Below, one piece after another: positions 1-9,372 of a stretch of DNA of 64,000 nt. Position 1 is the stretch's first letter, and every line of letters begins with the position of its first letter. The translations under genes and the position numbers were made by a program. Under the pieces are notes generated by a model. The model saw nothing but the letters and a program-made list of their open reading frames with translations, did not search any database and had not been told where the DNA came from. This DNA comes from Loktanella sp. IMCC34160 (GTDB taxonomy: Bacteria; Pseudomonadota; Alphaproteobacteria; Rhodobacterales; Rhodobacteraceae), in NCBI RefSeq assembly GCF_004145845.1, contig NZ_SELP01000003.1, positions 372,001 through 436,000 of the forward strand. Direction: 5' to 3'.

Positions 1-1859
1 TCGCGTTCGTCGAATTGTCCGGCGCTGGGAAATTGCTCTCGCCAGACATCGGCGAAATAGGCCTGAATTGCCGCGTCGTCGGGGGCCCCGCTTTGCTGTC
101 CGCCGAGAAGGATATAGACCTTGAGAGCGCGGTAAATCGCTGCGGTATTTGCATCCGCGATCAACTGCGGAATTTCGTTTTCCATGTGCAGGATCAGGCG
201 CGGGCGCAGCATCCGTTCAAGCGCATCGGAATAGGCGTGTTCGGCGGCGTTGTTGATTCGCCGGTGCTGGCCGAGCCCGAGGCCTTCAAGCAGACCCGGC
301 TTGACCTCGTCGCCGTAGCCCGCCGTCATCAGCCGAATGTCCTGCAGGTAGGGCATGACCAGCGAAGGATCCGTATCGTCGATCACCTCGCGCCGGATCT
401 CGTTCTGGGCATCACCGTAGTAGGATTGCGCTTGTGCCTGTGCTGTGCGGACAAGGTTGGCATTCTGCCAGAAGCTCCAGCCGAAGGCCGCCATCGCTCC
501 AAGTGTCGCGATGGTAATCAGGACCACGGCAATCGTGCGCAAAAGTGCCGTGCGGCGGACCGCCCCGGCATCATGGCTGACCCAATCACTTTCCTCGAAG
601 ATCACCTTCTTCAGAAGGTCATGCAGGAAGTAGCTTTTCCCTTTCCCGGACATGAAGGCCGGCTGGAAGCCAGCGCCATCGTCCTGATTGCGGGCCATCG
701 CGCCGAGGACCTGGTCGATCGGCGTGCCTTCCTGCGTGCCGGAGGTAAAGTAGAACCCCCGCAGGATCGCGTTGGTCTTGTAGCGGGTCGGCTCAAACAC
801 CCGGCGCATGAAGTCAGTGATATTGCCGCGCAGCAGGGCCATCTGACCGGGAAGGCCGAACACCGAAATCCGGCTGACGCCGTCCGGTTCCTCGCTCATG
901 CGGTCGATGACCTCGTCCGACAGGCGGCTGACCAGCTTGTCGAATTCGGATTCCACCTGTTGCCAAGTCTGGGCATCCCGATCCTTTGTCTGGAAGGTCG
1001 CGCCCCAGACAGCCTTGCGCCGGGACATGCTGAACGAACTGAAATATTCGCGGAAACCCGCGATCAGGTCGGCCTTGGTGAACAGGACGTAGACCGGGAA
1101 ATCGATCTTGAGCACGTCGTGGATTTCGCCAAGGCGCTTGCGAACCGTTTCGGCGTGTTGGGCGACGGTTTCGGCATCGCCGGTCATCATGTCTTCGACC
1201 GAAAAGGCAAGGATCACGCCGTTGATCGGCTGGTTCGGGCGGCCGCGTTTCAACAAGGACAGGAAGCTGTCCCAGCTGGCCTTGTCGGCCTCGGCGTCGC
1301 TATCCTGCGTGGTGTAGCGCCCGGCGGTGTCGATCAGAACGGCCTCTTCGGCGAACCACCAGTCGCAGTTGCGGGTTCCGCCGAATCCTTCGACTGCGTC
1401 GCCCAGCCCCTCGGACCCCGGAAATTCGATGCCCGAGTTCTTGAGCGCCGTCGTCTTCCCTGCGCCCGGCGGGCCAACGATGATGTACCACGGGAGGTCA
1501 TACAGATAGGTCTTGCCGCCGGACTTCTTCAGCTTGGCCAGCGCTTCGGTCATGCGCTCGGCCAGAACCTTTCCATCGCCGACAGGTTCCTGAATCAGCT
1601 CTGCTTCAAGTGCCTTCGCGGCCTTGCGACGGCGGCGCCATTTGATGAACCACGACAAGAAAATCAGGAACAGGATTGCACCGATGATGCTGGCGCGCAG
1701 CCAGACCTCGGCCATGATCTCGATCCCGGTCATCGGGAATCCGATCCAAATCCCGGCGATGATCGCGATCAGGCCGATGAAGATCATGATCTTCTTGAAC
1801 CAACCCTTCTTGAACATCTTCCTCGGACTGGGAAGCGGGATAAATCCAAACAGCTTCAC
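1..1859 (-). CDS. tssM: Type VI secretion membrane-complex protein TssM (IcmF), 5' part
   Basis: TssM is the large inner-membrane protein of the type VI secretion envelope complex, linking TssL to the outer-membrane lipoprotein TssJ. About 619 codons are visible before the window edge, roughly half the usual length of 1100-1200. Reading from a GTG at 1859 there are two early membrane helices (about residues 27-44 and 56-72), a Walker A motif GPPGAGKTT near residues 129-137, a Walker B-like VLIDTAGRY, and a third membrane helix near residue 440 that opens the periplasmic part. The GTG overlaps the tssL stop codon (GTGA), so translation is probably coupled; an in-frame ATG 14 codons later is the alternative start. 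No internal stop or frameshift is seen. The family call is firm; the missing C-terminal half cannot be judged. Confidence 0.93.
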   Translation of the reverse strand, partial: MKLFGFIPLPSPRKMFKKGWFKKIMIFIGLIAIIAGIWIGFPMTGIEIMAEVWLRASIIGAILFLIFLSWFIKWRRRRKAAKALEAELIQEPVGDGKVLAERMTEALAKLKKSGGKTYLYDLPWYIIVGPPGAGKTTALKNSGIEFPGSEGLGDAVEGFGGTRNCDWWFAEEAVLIDTAGRYTTQDSDAEADKASWDSFLSLLKRGRPNQPINGVILAFSVEDMMTGDAETVAQHAETVRKRLGEIHDVLKIDFPVYVLFTKADLIAGFREYFSSFSMSRRKAVWGATFQTKDRDAQTWQQVESEFDKLVSRLSDEVIDRMSEEPDGVSRISVFGLPGQMALLRGNITDFMRRVFEPTRYKTNAILRGFYFTSGTQEGTPIDQVLGAMARNQDDGAGFQPAFMSGKGKSYFLHDLLKKVIFEESDWVSHDAGAVRRTALLRTIAVVLITIATLGAMAAFGWSFWQNANLVRTAQAQAQSYYGDAQNEIRREVIDDTDPSLVMPYLQDIRLMTAGYGDEVKPGLLEGLGLGQHRRINNAAEHAYSDALERMLRPRLILHMENEIPQLIADANTAAIYRALKVYILLGGQQSGAPDDAAIQAYFADVWREQFPSAGQFDER

Positions 1860-3628
1860 TGGGCACCCTCCCGCTCGATCATGATTTCGACCCTGCGGTT
1901 GAGCGCGCGGCCTTCGGGCGTGTCGTTGGTGGCAATCGGGTTCACGGGTCCAAGGCCTTCGGTCTGGATGCGGGATGGATCACTGATGTTGGGGGACAGG
2001 ATGTCGCTGACCGTCTGTGCCCGGGCCAGCGAAAGGTCTTCGTTGGTCTTGTACCGGCCCCGGCCCGATGGCGGAATGCTGTCGGTATAGCCGACGACCC
2101 GGATCGGCCCGATTTCCGGGTCAAGTGTGGTGGCGATGTGTCCCGCCAGTTCGGCAAAGTCGTTTTCAAGCTCGGCCCGACCGGACCGGAACCGAAGCGC
2201 GTCGCCAACCCGGACAAAGATATATTGGTTGGTCTGATCGACGACGACCTGGCCGTTCTCGATCTGATCGGCAAGCCCGTCGCGGATGCGGTCCAGCTGG
2301 GTCGAATCGAACTGGGCGACATAGGCCTCGACCACCGGCGATGTCCGTTCGATTGTGATCACGGGAAGACCGGCGTGGAGCGCCAGAATTTCCGACTGAA
2401 CCTGCGCCCCCTGCCGGGCGATCAGTGTCGACAAGGTTGCGAAAAGGGCGACGACCATCAGGCCCGCGATCGCGGCGACCGCCCAGACCGGCGTTCCGCC
2501 ATAGCGGCGTTTCTGCCCAAGGGGGACGGGCGTCCAGTTGACGGAAACATCATCATCCGGGCGCGGCTGGACCCGGCGCAGGGTTTCGTAGATCGCGGCC
2601 CGAACGCGGGAAAGTTCGACCGCGCCGTTCTGACTGGTCCGGTATTGCCCTTCGAACCCGAGCGAAAGACAGGTCAGCATCAGTTCGAGCAGCTGGAATT
2701 TCTGCCCCGGTGCTTGCATCGCCGCATCCATCTTGCGGAAGAAGCCAACGCCGGAGTCCCGTTCGCCAAAGAACCGCGCAACCATCGAATATTGAAGCCA
2801 GGTGCCGCGGTCGGCCCCCGGAAGGTTCTGGACGATGTCATCCGCCGCCGCGGCCAGGGCATATTTGGCGTCGCTGGCATCCTGCGGGGAAACACCGGCC
2901 TGAAGGACGTTGCGTTCGTATAGGTCGATTTCCCGGGTGACGTGGTCGATCAGCGGGCCGGACTGCATCTCGACCAGCCCGGTCCGAAGCCGCCCAAGCA
3001 GGATCAGAAGGTTTGCCGCGGCCGCGACCAGTGGATTGCTGGACCCGCCGGCGCCAAGACCAGTGCCCTTGAGCGCGTCGGACAATGCGATGCGCGGCTT
3101 GACCGACGCCTGCTGCGGCTGCGGATCGCGGGGCACTTCGGGGAACATGTTCGTTCCCGATTGCACGTGCTGCGGCTGATATAGCGGCTGCTGGCCATAG
3201 GCAGGCTGCGGCGGGGGCGGGGGGGCCGGCTGGTATTGCGGCTGCTGCGGCGGCGCCTGATTTGGGAATGGATTGAGCGCCCCGCCAAGCCAGGTGTCCT
3301 CGTAGCCTTGCGGCGGTTCATTCACCGGTGCAGCGCGGCCCGATCCGGGTTGCTGTGGCGGCTGATACTGCGGTTGCTGCGGGGGATAGGCAGGAGGCTG
3401 CTGCGGTGGTGGGGGCGGCGGAGGAGCGGCCTGCGGCGGCTGTTGCGGCGGCAAGGGTGCCCCGAACACTGTCCGATCTGCGTCGCCTTGGCCGCCCTGT
3501 CGGGGGGGCTGTTGTGGCGCGGCTGGCTGCTGCGGCGGTGGGGCAGGTTCGCTGGCTTGCCCGCGCGGTTTGGGCATGGGCAGTTTTTGTCCAAAGACCG
3601 TTTTGTCGCCGTCGTCGTCGCCATGCAT
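1856..3628 (-). CDS. tssL: Type VI secretion protein TssL (DotU) with C-terminal OmpA peptidoglycan-binding domain
   Basis: TssL anchors the type VI baseplate to the inner membrane and partners TssM. The 590-residue protein has a long Pro/Gln-rich N-terminal tail (1-175), a DotU cytoplasmic domain (about 190-355), one membrane helix (about 379-402) and an OmpA-like domain (about 470-590, ending NRRVEIMIE), so this is the extended form that binds peptidoglycan itself. The tail carries DKTVFG (Thr10) and DRTVFG (Thr53) and a looser EDTWLGG (Thr112). From memory, Agrobacterium TssL is phosphorylated by PpkA on a Thr in a similar motif and then bound by an Fha protein; that role is inferred here. 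It lies 6 bp downstream of tssK and overlaps tssM. Confidence 0.95.
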   Translation of the reverse strand: MHGDDDGDKTVFGQKLPMPKPRGQASEPAPPPQQPAAPQQPPRQGGQGDADRTVFGAPLPPQQPPQAAPPPPPPPQQPPAYPPQQPQYQPPQQPGSGRAAPVNEPPQGYEDTWLGGALNPFPNQAPPQQPQYQPAPPPPPQPAYGQQPLYQPQHVQSGTNMFPEVPRDPQPQQASVKPRIALSDALKGTGLGAGGSSNPLVAAAANLLILLGRLRTGLVEMQSGPLIDHVTREIDLYERNVLQAGVSPQDASDAKYALAAAADDIVQNLPGADRGTWLQYSMVARFFGERDSGVGFFRKMDAAMQAPGQKFQLLELMLTCLSLGFEGQYRTSQNGAVELSRVRAAIYETLRRVQPRPDDDVSVNWTPVPLGQKRRYGGTPVWAVAAIAGLMVVALFATLSTLIARQGAQVQSEILALHAGLPVITIERTSPVVEAYVAQFDSTQLDRIRDGLADQIENGQVVVDQTNQYIFVRVGDALRFRSGRAELENDFAELAGHIATTLDPEIGPIRVVGYTDSIPPSGRGRYKTNEDLSLARAQTVSDILSPNISDPSRIQTEGLGPVNPIATNDTPEGRALNRRVEIMIEREGAQ

Positions 3629-3634
3629 CCCGTT

Positions 3635-4966
3635 CTATTGCTCCGGTATTGCCCAAAGCTCCAGCTTCAGGTCTGGCCAATTCCCCGCGAAATGCATCCC
3701 GATGGCCGGTGCCACGCTAAACTCGCGCCAAAGGTCGCTGGATTTGTCGACAAGGAAATAGACGTTCTTCGCAACGACCCTGATCTGGCGGGGCGGGTTT
3801 GGAAGGTGCATCAAGGGCACCCCCGGTAGGTTGTTGTTGATGATCTCTTTCATCCGGGTCGATGGGCCGACCTTGCACAGCTGCGGGAACTGCTGCTGGA
3901 CCTGGGTCAGCGGAAGGCCAGAGGAGACCTCGACCACGAAGGTTGCCTGACTGAACAGGCTGCGATCGTTGACAAGCGCGGCAAAGCTGCCCGGACGGAC
4001 CTCTTTCAGGGGCAGGCGCACCGCGCGGCCCACATCGCGGGACAGAAGCCGCTGGATGTCCTGAACGACCGGGGTAAAGACGTCGCGCGCGTTGTCATGG
4101 TCGTAAGGGCCATAGTCCGCCACGTGGCGTTCGTTCTGGTCGAAGGTCGCCAGTTCCCCGGCCAGCCCGATCAATTTCTCATACAGGCGCTCTGGATGGA
4201 CTTTGCCGCATTGGTTGAGGTGCCGAAGGATCGGCAATTCGCGGTTCAGAACCATCAGCATCAGGTAGTCCGAGGCCTGCATGCCGCCGCCCGACGACGG
4301 GTCCGAGGCAAAGCGCGCAAGGTTTTCAAGCTTGGCTTCCATCCATCCGATGACCCGGGTCAGGTAGCCTTCATAGGCGGGATGGACCGTCAGGATCAGG
4401 CCTGTGGGCGGCACCGTGTCATCGATTGAAACGACCCCGTCGCGCACCTCGGTGATCCGGCCAAGCGGGATCGACTGATATCCTTCGCGCGGGGACTTGC
4501 GCAGCGCCAGTTCCAGACGCGGGACGGCGATTTCGATGGTTTGTTCAACGCGGGTTGCCGAGGCGTTGTCGGCGACGGTTTCGGTTTCGATACGGTATCG
4601 GGTTCCGGCCGATGATCCGCCCGGCCCGCCTACGTCCTGCCCGTTCTGCGCCGCATCCGGGAGGGTCAGCCAGATCGTCAGCCCGGCCGCGTCGTCAGGC
4701 ACCGAAACCGGCGTCGGCAGGACATCCGCGTTGGGGGCGTCAAAGGGCGTCCCGTCCGGCATAAGCCCGACCGCCGACCGCAGTCCGAAGCGGCCCTGTT
4801 GGGTCAGGTCGCGGTCGATTTTCATCTCGATCATCCCCCACGGATAGGGGGACAGAACAGAAGTGCGCGCCTGAACCAGCTTTTCAACATAGCGATCTGC
4901 TTGCTGAAGATGCTGCGGTTGCAGGAACAACCCTTCCTTCCAGGCAACTTTGCTGAACCAGGACAT
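3635..4966 (-). CDS. tssK: Type VI secretion baseplate protein TssK
   Basis: TssK is the trimeric baseplate subunit that connects the phage-like tail to the TssJLM membrane complex. The 443-residue protein opens with the family hallmark WKEGLFLQPQHLQQAD (residues 9-24) and has the usual length. A Pro-rich family signature near PLKEVRPGSF and a C-terminal neck/head region rich in aromatic residues are also present. It is followed 6 bp later by tssL, giving the common tssK-tssL-tssM order. The ATG at 4966 is the only start that keeps the conserved N-terminus; the ribosome binding site is weak (a GAAGG stretch about 14 bases upstream). A hairpin separates it from the autotransporter gene upstream, so tssKLM may have its own promoter. 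Confidence 0.95.
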   Translation of the reverse strand: MSWFSKVAWKEGLFLQPQHLQQADRYVEKLVQARTSVLSPYPWGMIEMKIDRDLTQQGRFGLRSAVGLMPDGTPFDAPNADVLPTPVSVPDDAAGLTIWLTLPDAAQNGQDVGGPGGSSAGTRYRIETETVADNASATRVEQTIEIAVPRLELALRKSPREGYQSIPLGRITEVRDGVVSIDDTVPPTGLILTVHPAYEGYLTRVIGWMEAKLENLARFASDPSSGGGMQASDYLMLMVLNRELPILRHLNQCGKVHPERLYEKLIGLAGELATFDQNERHVADYGPYDHDNARDVFTPVVQDIQRLLSRDVGRAVRLPLKEVRPGSFAALVNDRSLFSQATFVVEVSSGLPLTQVQQQFPQLCKVGPSTRMKEIINNNLPGVPLMHLPNPPRQIRVVAKNVYFLVDKSSDLWREFSVAPAIGMHFAGNWPDLKLELWAIPEQ

Positions 4967-5053
4967 GGGGATAGAACGCCTTCAATCTATTGTTCGGAGG
5001 CCGAAAATCGCTTTGACCGCCACATATGCTTTGGTCAATCTTGGGCCGGTAAG

Positions 5054-5076
5054 GGGCGGCACGTCAAGCGCCGCCC
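5054..5076 (-). terminator. Hairpin after the autotransporter gene, possible terminator
   Basis: On the minus strand GGGCGGC and GCCGCCC form a 7-bp GC stem around a 9-base loop, 11 bases after the autotransporter stop codon. It is followed by CTTACC, not a clean T run, so it is a weak intrinsic terminator at best. It would partly insulate tssKLM from the autotransporter gene. Confidence 0.45.
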
Positions 5077-5086
5077 GAACCCGTCG

Positions 5087-8000
5087 TCAGAACTGAAGCC
5101 GCAGCTGACCCGTCACACCCCAGCTTTCCAGCGACTCGCTGAACCGCCCATCAACACGAACCGAAGCGTTCAACTGACGGGCATTGGGAAGGCTTCCCGT
5201 CCCATCGAGGATCTGAGTGTAGTTAACGCCAAGGCTAAGTTCGCCGTATTGCCCGAGATTCGGAGAGCTGATGACGTCCGTTTCGGTGTTGGAGCCATCG
5301 TAGATGACAGACGTGATTTCCCCGGCAAAGTCCTTGTAGTAGGTCGCGGTTCCGAAATAGGTGAACGCCGAATTGCCGCTCGGACGGATTTGGGTCATGG
5401 AAATCGTGCCGCCGACAAATCCGATCTGACTGTCGAAGTCCTCGATTTCGAGCGTGCGATCATCGCTCAGATCAATCGTGTTCGTCGTGGTTTGCGAATA
5501 GGCAAAGCCTGCCGTCGGCACCGCGTTGATCCCAAGGTCTTGGTTGATCGGGAAGACATAGCTGTACGATCCCGACAGGGTCTGCGCCTTGCTGTCGAAT
5601 TCCTGGTTCAGGATACCAGCGGATTCCGGATCGCCAGCGCGGTCGTTTGTCAGATCAAAGGTCGTCTGTTCGAAGCGATACTGAAGGTCCAGAAGCGACC
5701 GACCCTTGAACGCGGAAACATAAGCGCCCGCGTAGGTCTGAAGGAAGTCGGTGTTGTTGTTCGACAGGACAAGAGTTGTGTCCGCATTCCCAAGCGAGTC
5801 GATGGCATAGAGCGGCTGTGCGGTCGAGCCGAAGTTCACACCAAGAATGCCGCCAAAGCTTAGGTCCCAACCGTTGTAGTAGCCACCAAAGCAAGAGAAG
5901 TCGCCACCAAGCTGGATGCCGCCAAATTCCGCCGTCAGGTTGCTGTCAACCGTGAGGGTCCCGTCGTCGTTGGTAACCGTGGTTGTCCCACCAACTTCTG
6001 CAATGCCGCCCGTCGCGCGGCCCCAAGCCCCGGCACCGCAAGGGTCGTCGCCGGGAAGCGCCAGCCCTGCCACAAACGGGCTTGATGGCCGGTTCACGAC
6101 CGAGCCGATCAGCGATTGGGTCAGGACGACAGCGCCCGCAAGGCCACCGATGTTCGGGTTGCCCGAAGAGCGTACAGCGACAATCGAGTCGTTCTGCGCG
6201 AGGTAGTAGACGTTCGCACTGGGAATCGCGGCCAGATCATCGGTGGTAAAGGTGATACCAGCCAAGGATGCGTCCGCGGCGCTGGCATCAATGACGACAA
6301 GTCCACCAGCAATCGGCGCGGTATCGGCTGTTGTAAGGCTAAAGTTGAGGTCAACGGTCCCGGTCGGCGAAATCGTAGTGAAAACAATCTGGTCCGAACC
6401 CGGCGTGCCGCTGAGGTTCAGGTCGAGATTGATCGTCGCACCGTTCAGGTTCGCCGTGCCATTCGAAATGGTCAGGACATCGTCGGTTGCGCCGTCCTGC
6501 ATGTCGATTGTGCCAGATCCGTTCAGGCCACCGTTCAAAAGGCCGGTGCCGTCAACGTTGATCGTGCCGCCGTTCGTCACCGCGGCCCCGGCACCGCCAC
6601 CCGAGAAGTTGAGCACACCGCCGGAGTCGATCGTCATCGTGCCATTGAAGAAACCGGCGAGGTTCATGATGCCGCCATCTTCGATGGTGGTCAGTCCAGT
6701 CACGTCCAGTCGCTCGGTGTCCTCGATGGTGGCAGTTCCATCCAGAGCGAGTGTTCCATAGATCAAGGCAGAGTTGCTGGTGGTGTTCAGCACCCCGCCT
6801 TCTTCGATGTCTACGTTCGTGTTGATAAGGCCGATCGGGTTGCCAATCGTGCCGCCCAGCAGCAATTCGCCGCCATTCTGGATGGTCAGCGGATTGACCG
6901 TAACGGTCAGCTGTTCACCGGCCTCGACCTCGACCACGCCAGCGGATTCCAGCGAACCGGTGATCTGGCCTGTGCCATCGGTGTTGACCTCGCCGCCGGA
7001 CTCGTTGGTCACGTTGCCGGTCAGCGTGCTGTTCAGCGTCAGGACGCCGCCGCTTTCGTTGGTGACGCCACCGGTCACTTGCAGGGTGCTGGAAACCAGC
7101 GCCTCGCCCGAGTTGGTGAGGGTCCCGGTGATGTTGGCGGCGCCGTCGACCGTCAGGCCATAGGTGCCATCGACAGTGTCGCTGTTGGTCAAGGCGCCGA
7201 CGACTGTTCCGGCAAGTGTCATGGTGCCGGAGTTGTTCACGGTGAACGGTTGAGCCGCTCCATTGATCTGGCCATCCACATCCAGCGTGCCGCCAGCTTC
7301 GTTGGTGACATCACCCGCAAAGAAAGCACCGGAGTCAATGGTCAGCGTCCCGCCGTTCTGGTTTGTCGTCAGCCCATCAACCGTCAGCGTGCCGGAGTTG
7401 AGGTTGAAGATACCGGCGTTGTCGATGGTGGTATCGACCCACCCGCCGCTGGTGACTTCCACGGTGCCGGTCGCGGTGTTCACGATCGACCCCACGGTGG
7501 CCGTGGTGATGTTGAGCGCGTCGCTGTTGTTGACTTCACCGGTCACTTCGCTGTTGGACAGCATGTTGACCGTGCCATTCGTGTTTGTGACGTCACCAGT
7601 CAGGGCAATGTTGCTGTTGATCGTAATCAACGCATCATCCGCATTGTTGATCAGCGCGTTCCCATTGGTGTCCAGCGCCTGGTCAACGGTGAAGGAGCCA
7701 CCCGCCAGGTTCGTCCAGTCGCCATCCAGGTCAAAGCCATAGCCAGAGGCGGTGATTGCGATGTTGCTGTTCACGTCGGCATCCAACCGGATGTCACCGT
7801 CCAGAACGGCCGTCCCAAGCAGGTTCACGGTGCCCGCTTCGATGGTGAAGATGTCGCCAGAGTTACCGGGGCCGGTGTCATCGTCGAAAATCGTCCCCGC
7901 CACGTCCATTGTGGCGTCAGGCGCCAGGGCAAGTGTTCCCGAGCCGTTGGTAGCATGTTCCAACGTCCCGCCATTGGCGATGGTCACGGACGTAACGCCG

Positions 8001-9217
8001 GCATCGGTCACCGTGACCGTACCCGACTCCGTGAGACTAAGATTCCCCCCGGTTTCGATGGAAATGCTTCCGATTTCGACACCGTCTTCCGCTTCGGCAG
8101 TCGCCCCGTTTGCCACGGTCAGGGTTCCCTGAATGACACCGGCATTGTCCTCCCCCGGGTCGTCACCTTCGATGACCAGACCGTTCGAGTTGGCCACAAC
8201 ATCCCCGGTGACGGTCCCGTGGACTGTCATGCTGGTGCTATTGTGTTCAACATCCCCGTCAAGGACACCACCGGCCTGAACGTCAAGTGTTCCGTTCAGG
8301 TTGTTGAACGGGTTGCCCCCGTCCATGGTCAGTGTGCCGCCGTCCTCGATTGTCACGTCGCCGTTGTTGGTGAAGGTATCGGCGGTCAGCGTGCCAGTCG
8401 TGTCGCTCAGCGTCAGGTCGACCGTGCTGCCAAGGATAAACGTGCCGACGTCCAGCCCGGCGGAGTTGTTGGCCGAAATGTCGACCGTGGCGCCGGTGTG
8501 GATGTTTACATAGGTTGCCGTCCCTTCGAGCGTGGCGGAGCCATTCCAGACATCCAGGGTTCCGATGTTACCTTCGCTCGCAAAGGTTCCGTCGCTGCTG
8601 ATGGACCCGGCCAGATCACCAGTCGTGGACACAAACACGTTCGCATCGGCGTTCACGGTAAGCTGGTTCAGGTTCGGGCTGGCGCCGCTCAGGGTCAGCT
8701 GTTCGCTGCCGGTGATCAGGAAATCGCCGTTCAGGCCTGCACTGATTTCGGCAGCATCCCCCATGACGATCTGAAGCACGCCAGGCGCAAAAGTTCCGGA
8801 GGCCGACAGAATCTCACCGCCGCCGCCCGCGATGATGAAATCAACCGTGTGAAACGGAGCAGTCGTATCCGCGAGAAAGGTGATCTGCCCGGGATCGACG
8901 TCCTCGGTGATGGTAACGGTGGCAATGTCGGGGTTGGGCATGGCCTCTTCTTCGAAGGTGACGTTGTCCCCGCTCGAGAATGTCAGCCCACCTGTCGATC
9001 CGTCGTTCCAGACGGCGGTGGTCCCAATGTCCCAGTTGCCATCGCCCGGATTGATATCCGCACTGGCATCCGTATTTCCCGGATCCCAGATAAGATCGGC
9101 CGCAACAGCAGCCTGAGTTCCGACCAGCCCCATGGCGATCAGCGATCCCAGACAAGTTCCCCGAAGAAGCACTCCGACCCCCGCGGATTTCATGCGCTTC
9201 ACTTGCAAGTCGTGCAT
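5087..9217 (-). CDS. Large autotransporter (type V) surface protein, beta-helix passenger
   Basis: This 1376-residue protein has a signal peptide (charged start MHDLQVKRMK, hydrophobic core, cleavage probably after QAAVAA), then a passenger of about 1000 residues built from irregular repeats of the kind N-x-G-T-L-T-V, rich in Asn, Gly, Thr and Val and typical of a right-handed beta-helix. The segment just after the signal (LIWDPGNTD) resembles the start of autotransporter adhesins. The last 320 or so residues form an outer-membrane beta-barrel that ends LRLQF, with the terminal Phe used by the Bam complex. The open frame extends upstream to 9343, but the ATG at 9217 is chosen because it has GGGAAGGGG about 7 bases upstream and directly precedes the signal peptide. 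It sits between vgrG and tssK. Adhesin function is inferred from architecture only; no catalytic passenger domain was recognised. Confidence 0.9.
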   Translation of the reverse strand: MHDLQVKRMKSAGVGVLLRGTCLGSLIAMGLVGTQAAVAADLIWDPGNTDASADINPGDGNWDIGTTAVWNDGSTGGLTFSSGDNVTFEEEAMPNPDIATVTITEDVDPGQITFLADTTAPFHTVDFIIAGGGGEILSASGTFAPGVLQIVMGDAAEISAGLNGDFLITGSEQLTLSGASPNLNQLTVNADANVFVSTTGDLAGSISSDGTFASEGNIGTLDVWNGSATLEGTATYVNIHTGATVDISANNSAGLDVGTFILGSTVDLTLSDTTGTLTADTFTNNGDVTIEDGGTLTMDGGNPFNNLNGTLDVQAGGVLDGDVEHNSTSMTVHGTVTGDVVANSNGLVIEGDDPGEDNAGVIQGTLTVANGATAEAEDGVEIGSISIETGGNLSLTESGTVTVTDAGVTSVTIANGGTLEHATNGSGTLALAPDATMDVAGTIFDDDTGPGNSGDIFTIEAGTVNLLGTAVLDGDIRLDADVNSNIAITASGYGFDLDGDWTNLAGGSFTVDQALDTNGNALINNADDALITINSNIALTGDVTNTNGTVNMLSNSEVTGEVNNSDALNITTATVGSIVNTATGTVEVTSGGWVDTTIDNAGIFNLNSGTLTVDGLTTNQNGGTLTIDSGAFFAGDVTNEAGGTLDVDGQINGAAQPFTVNNSGTMTLAGTVVGALTNSDTVDGTYGLTVDGAANITGTLTNSGEALVSSTLQVTGGVTNESGGVLTLNSTLTGNVTNESGGEVNTDGTGQITGSLESAGVVEVEAGEQLTVTVNPLTIQNGGELLLGGTIGNPIGLINTNVDIEEGGVLNTTSNSALIYGTLALDGTATIEDTERLDVTGLTTIEDGGIMNLAGFFNGTMTIDSGGVLNFSGGGAGAAVTNGGTINVDGTGLLNGGLNGSGTIDMQDGATDDVLTISNGTANLNGATINLDLNLSGTPGSDQIVFTTISPTGTVDLNFSLTTADTAPIAGGLVVIDASAADASLAGITFTTDDLAAIPSANVYYLAQNDSIVAVRSSGNPNIGGLAGAVVLTQSLIGSVVNRPSSPFVAGLALPGDDPCGAGAWGRATGGIAEVGGTTTVTNDDGTLTVDSNLTAEFGGIQLGGDFSCFGGYYNGWDLSFGGILGVNFGSTAQPLYAIDSLGNADTTLVLSNNNTDFLQTYAGAYVSAFKGRSLLDLQYRFEQTTFDLTNDRAGDPESAGILNQEFDSKAQTLSGSYSYVFPINQDLGINAVPTAGFAYSQTTTNTIDLSDDRTLEIEDFDSQIGFVGGTISMTQIRPSGNSAFTYFGTATYYKDFAGEITSVIYDGSNTETDVISSPNLGQYGELSLGVNYTQILDGTGSLPNARQLNASVRVDGRFSESLESWGVTGQLRLQF

Positions 9218-9263
9218 CGGAGCACCCCTTCCCTCAAAAAATTCATAAAATTCTTGGCAAACT

Positions 9264-9284
9264 TGCACGGAAAGCCACCGTGCA
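9264..9284 (-). terminator. Hairpin between vgrG and the autotransporter gene
   Basis: TGCACGG and CCGTGCA form a perfect 7-bp stem with a 7-base loop in the 155-bp gap. On the minus strand it is followed by AGTTTGCC, so it lacks a proper T tract. It may be a weak terminator of vgrG or a 5' UTR structure of the autotransporter message. Confidence 0.35.
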
Positions 9285-9372
9285 GGCAACACAAACCTTA
9301 ACAAAAAGGGGTCTGATTCAACCTGTTGGTGCAAAGCGGGCACAAATGGCTCGCCACCCGCGGAATCTTGGA

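Noticed and set aside
15-2090. Long plus-strand open frame of 691 codons over the first 2 kb
   Set aside because: It is the mirror of tssM and tssL on the other strand; the product has low-complexity, His/Arg/Asp-rich composition and no family features, while the minus strand reads clear TssM and TssL domains.
3236-3829. Plus-strand frames opposite the Pro-rich TssL tail
   Set aside because: They are Arg/Leu-rich translations of CCG/CAG repeats on the other strand and have no independent support.
5087-9217. Repetitive DNA as a possible tandem repeat array or CRISPR
   Set aside because: The repeats are degenerate and follow codon frame as beta-helix coding repeats; there are no identical repeats with constant spacers.
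6116-9301. Plus-strand open frame of 1061 codons antisense to the autotransporter
   Set aside because: High GC and the repetitive passenger remove stop codons from the opposite strand. The product has no domain, signal or coding-like composition, and the other strand has signal peptide, passenger and barrel.
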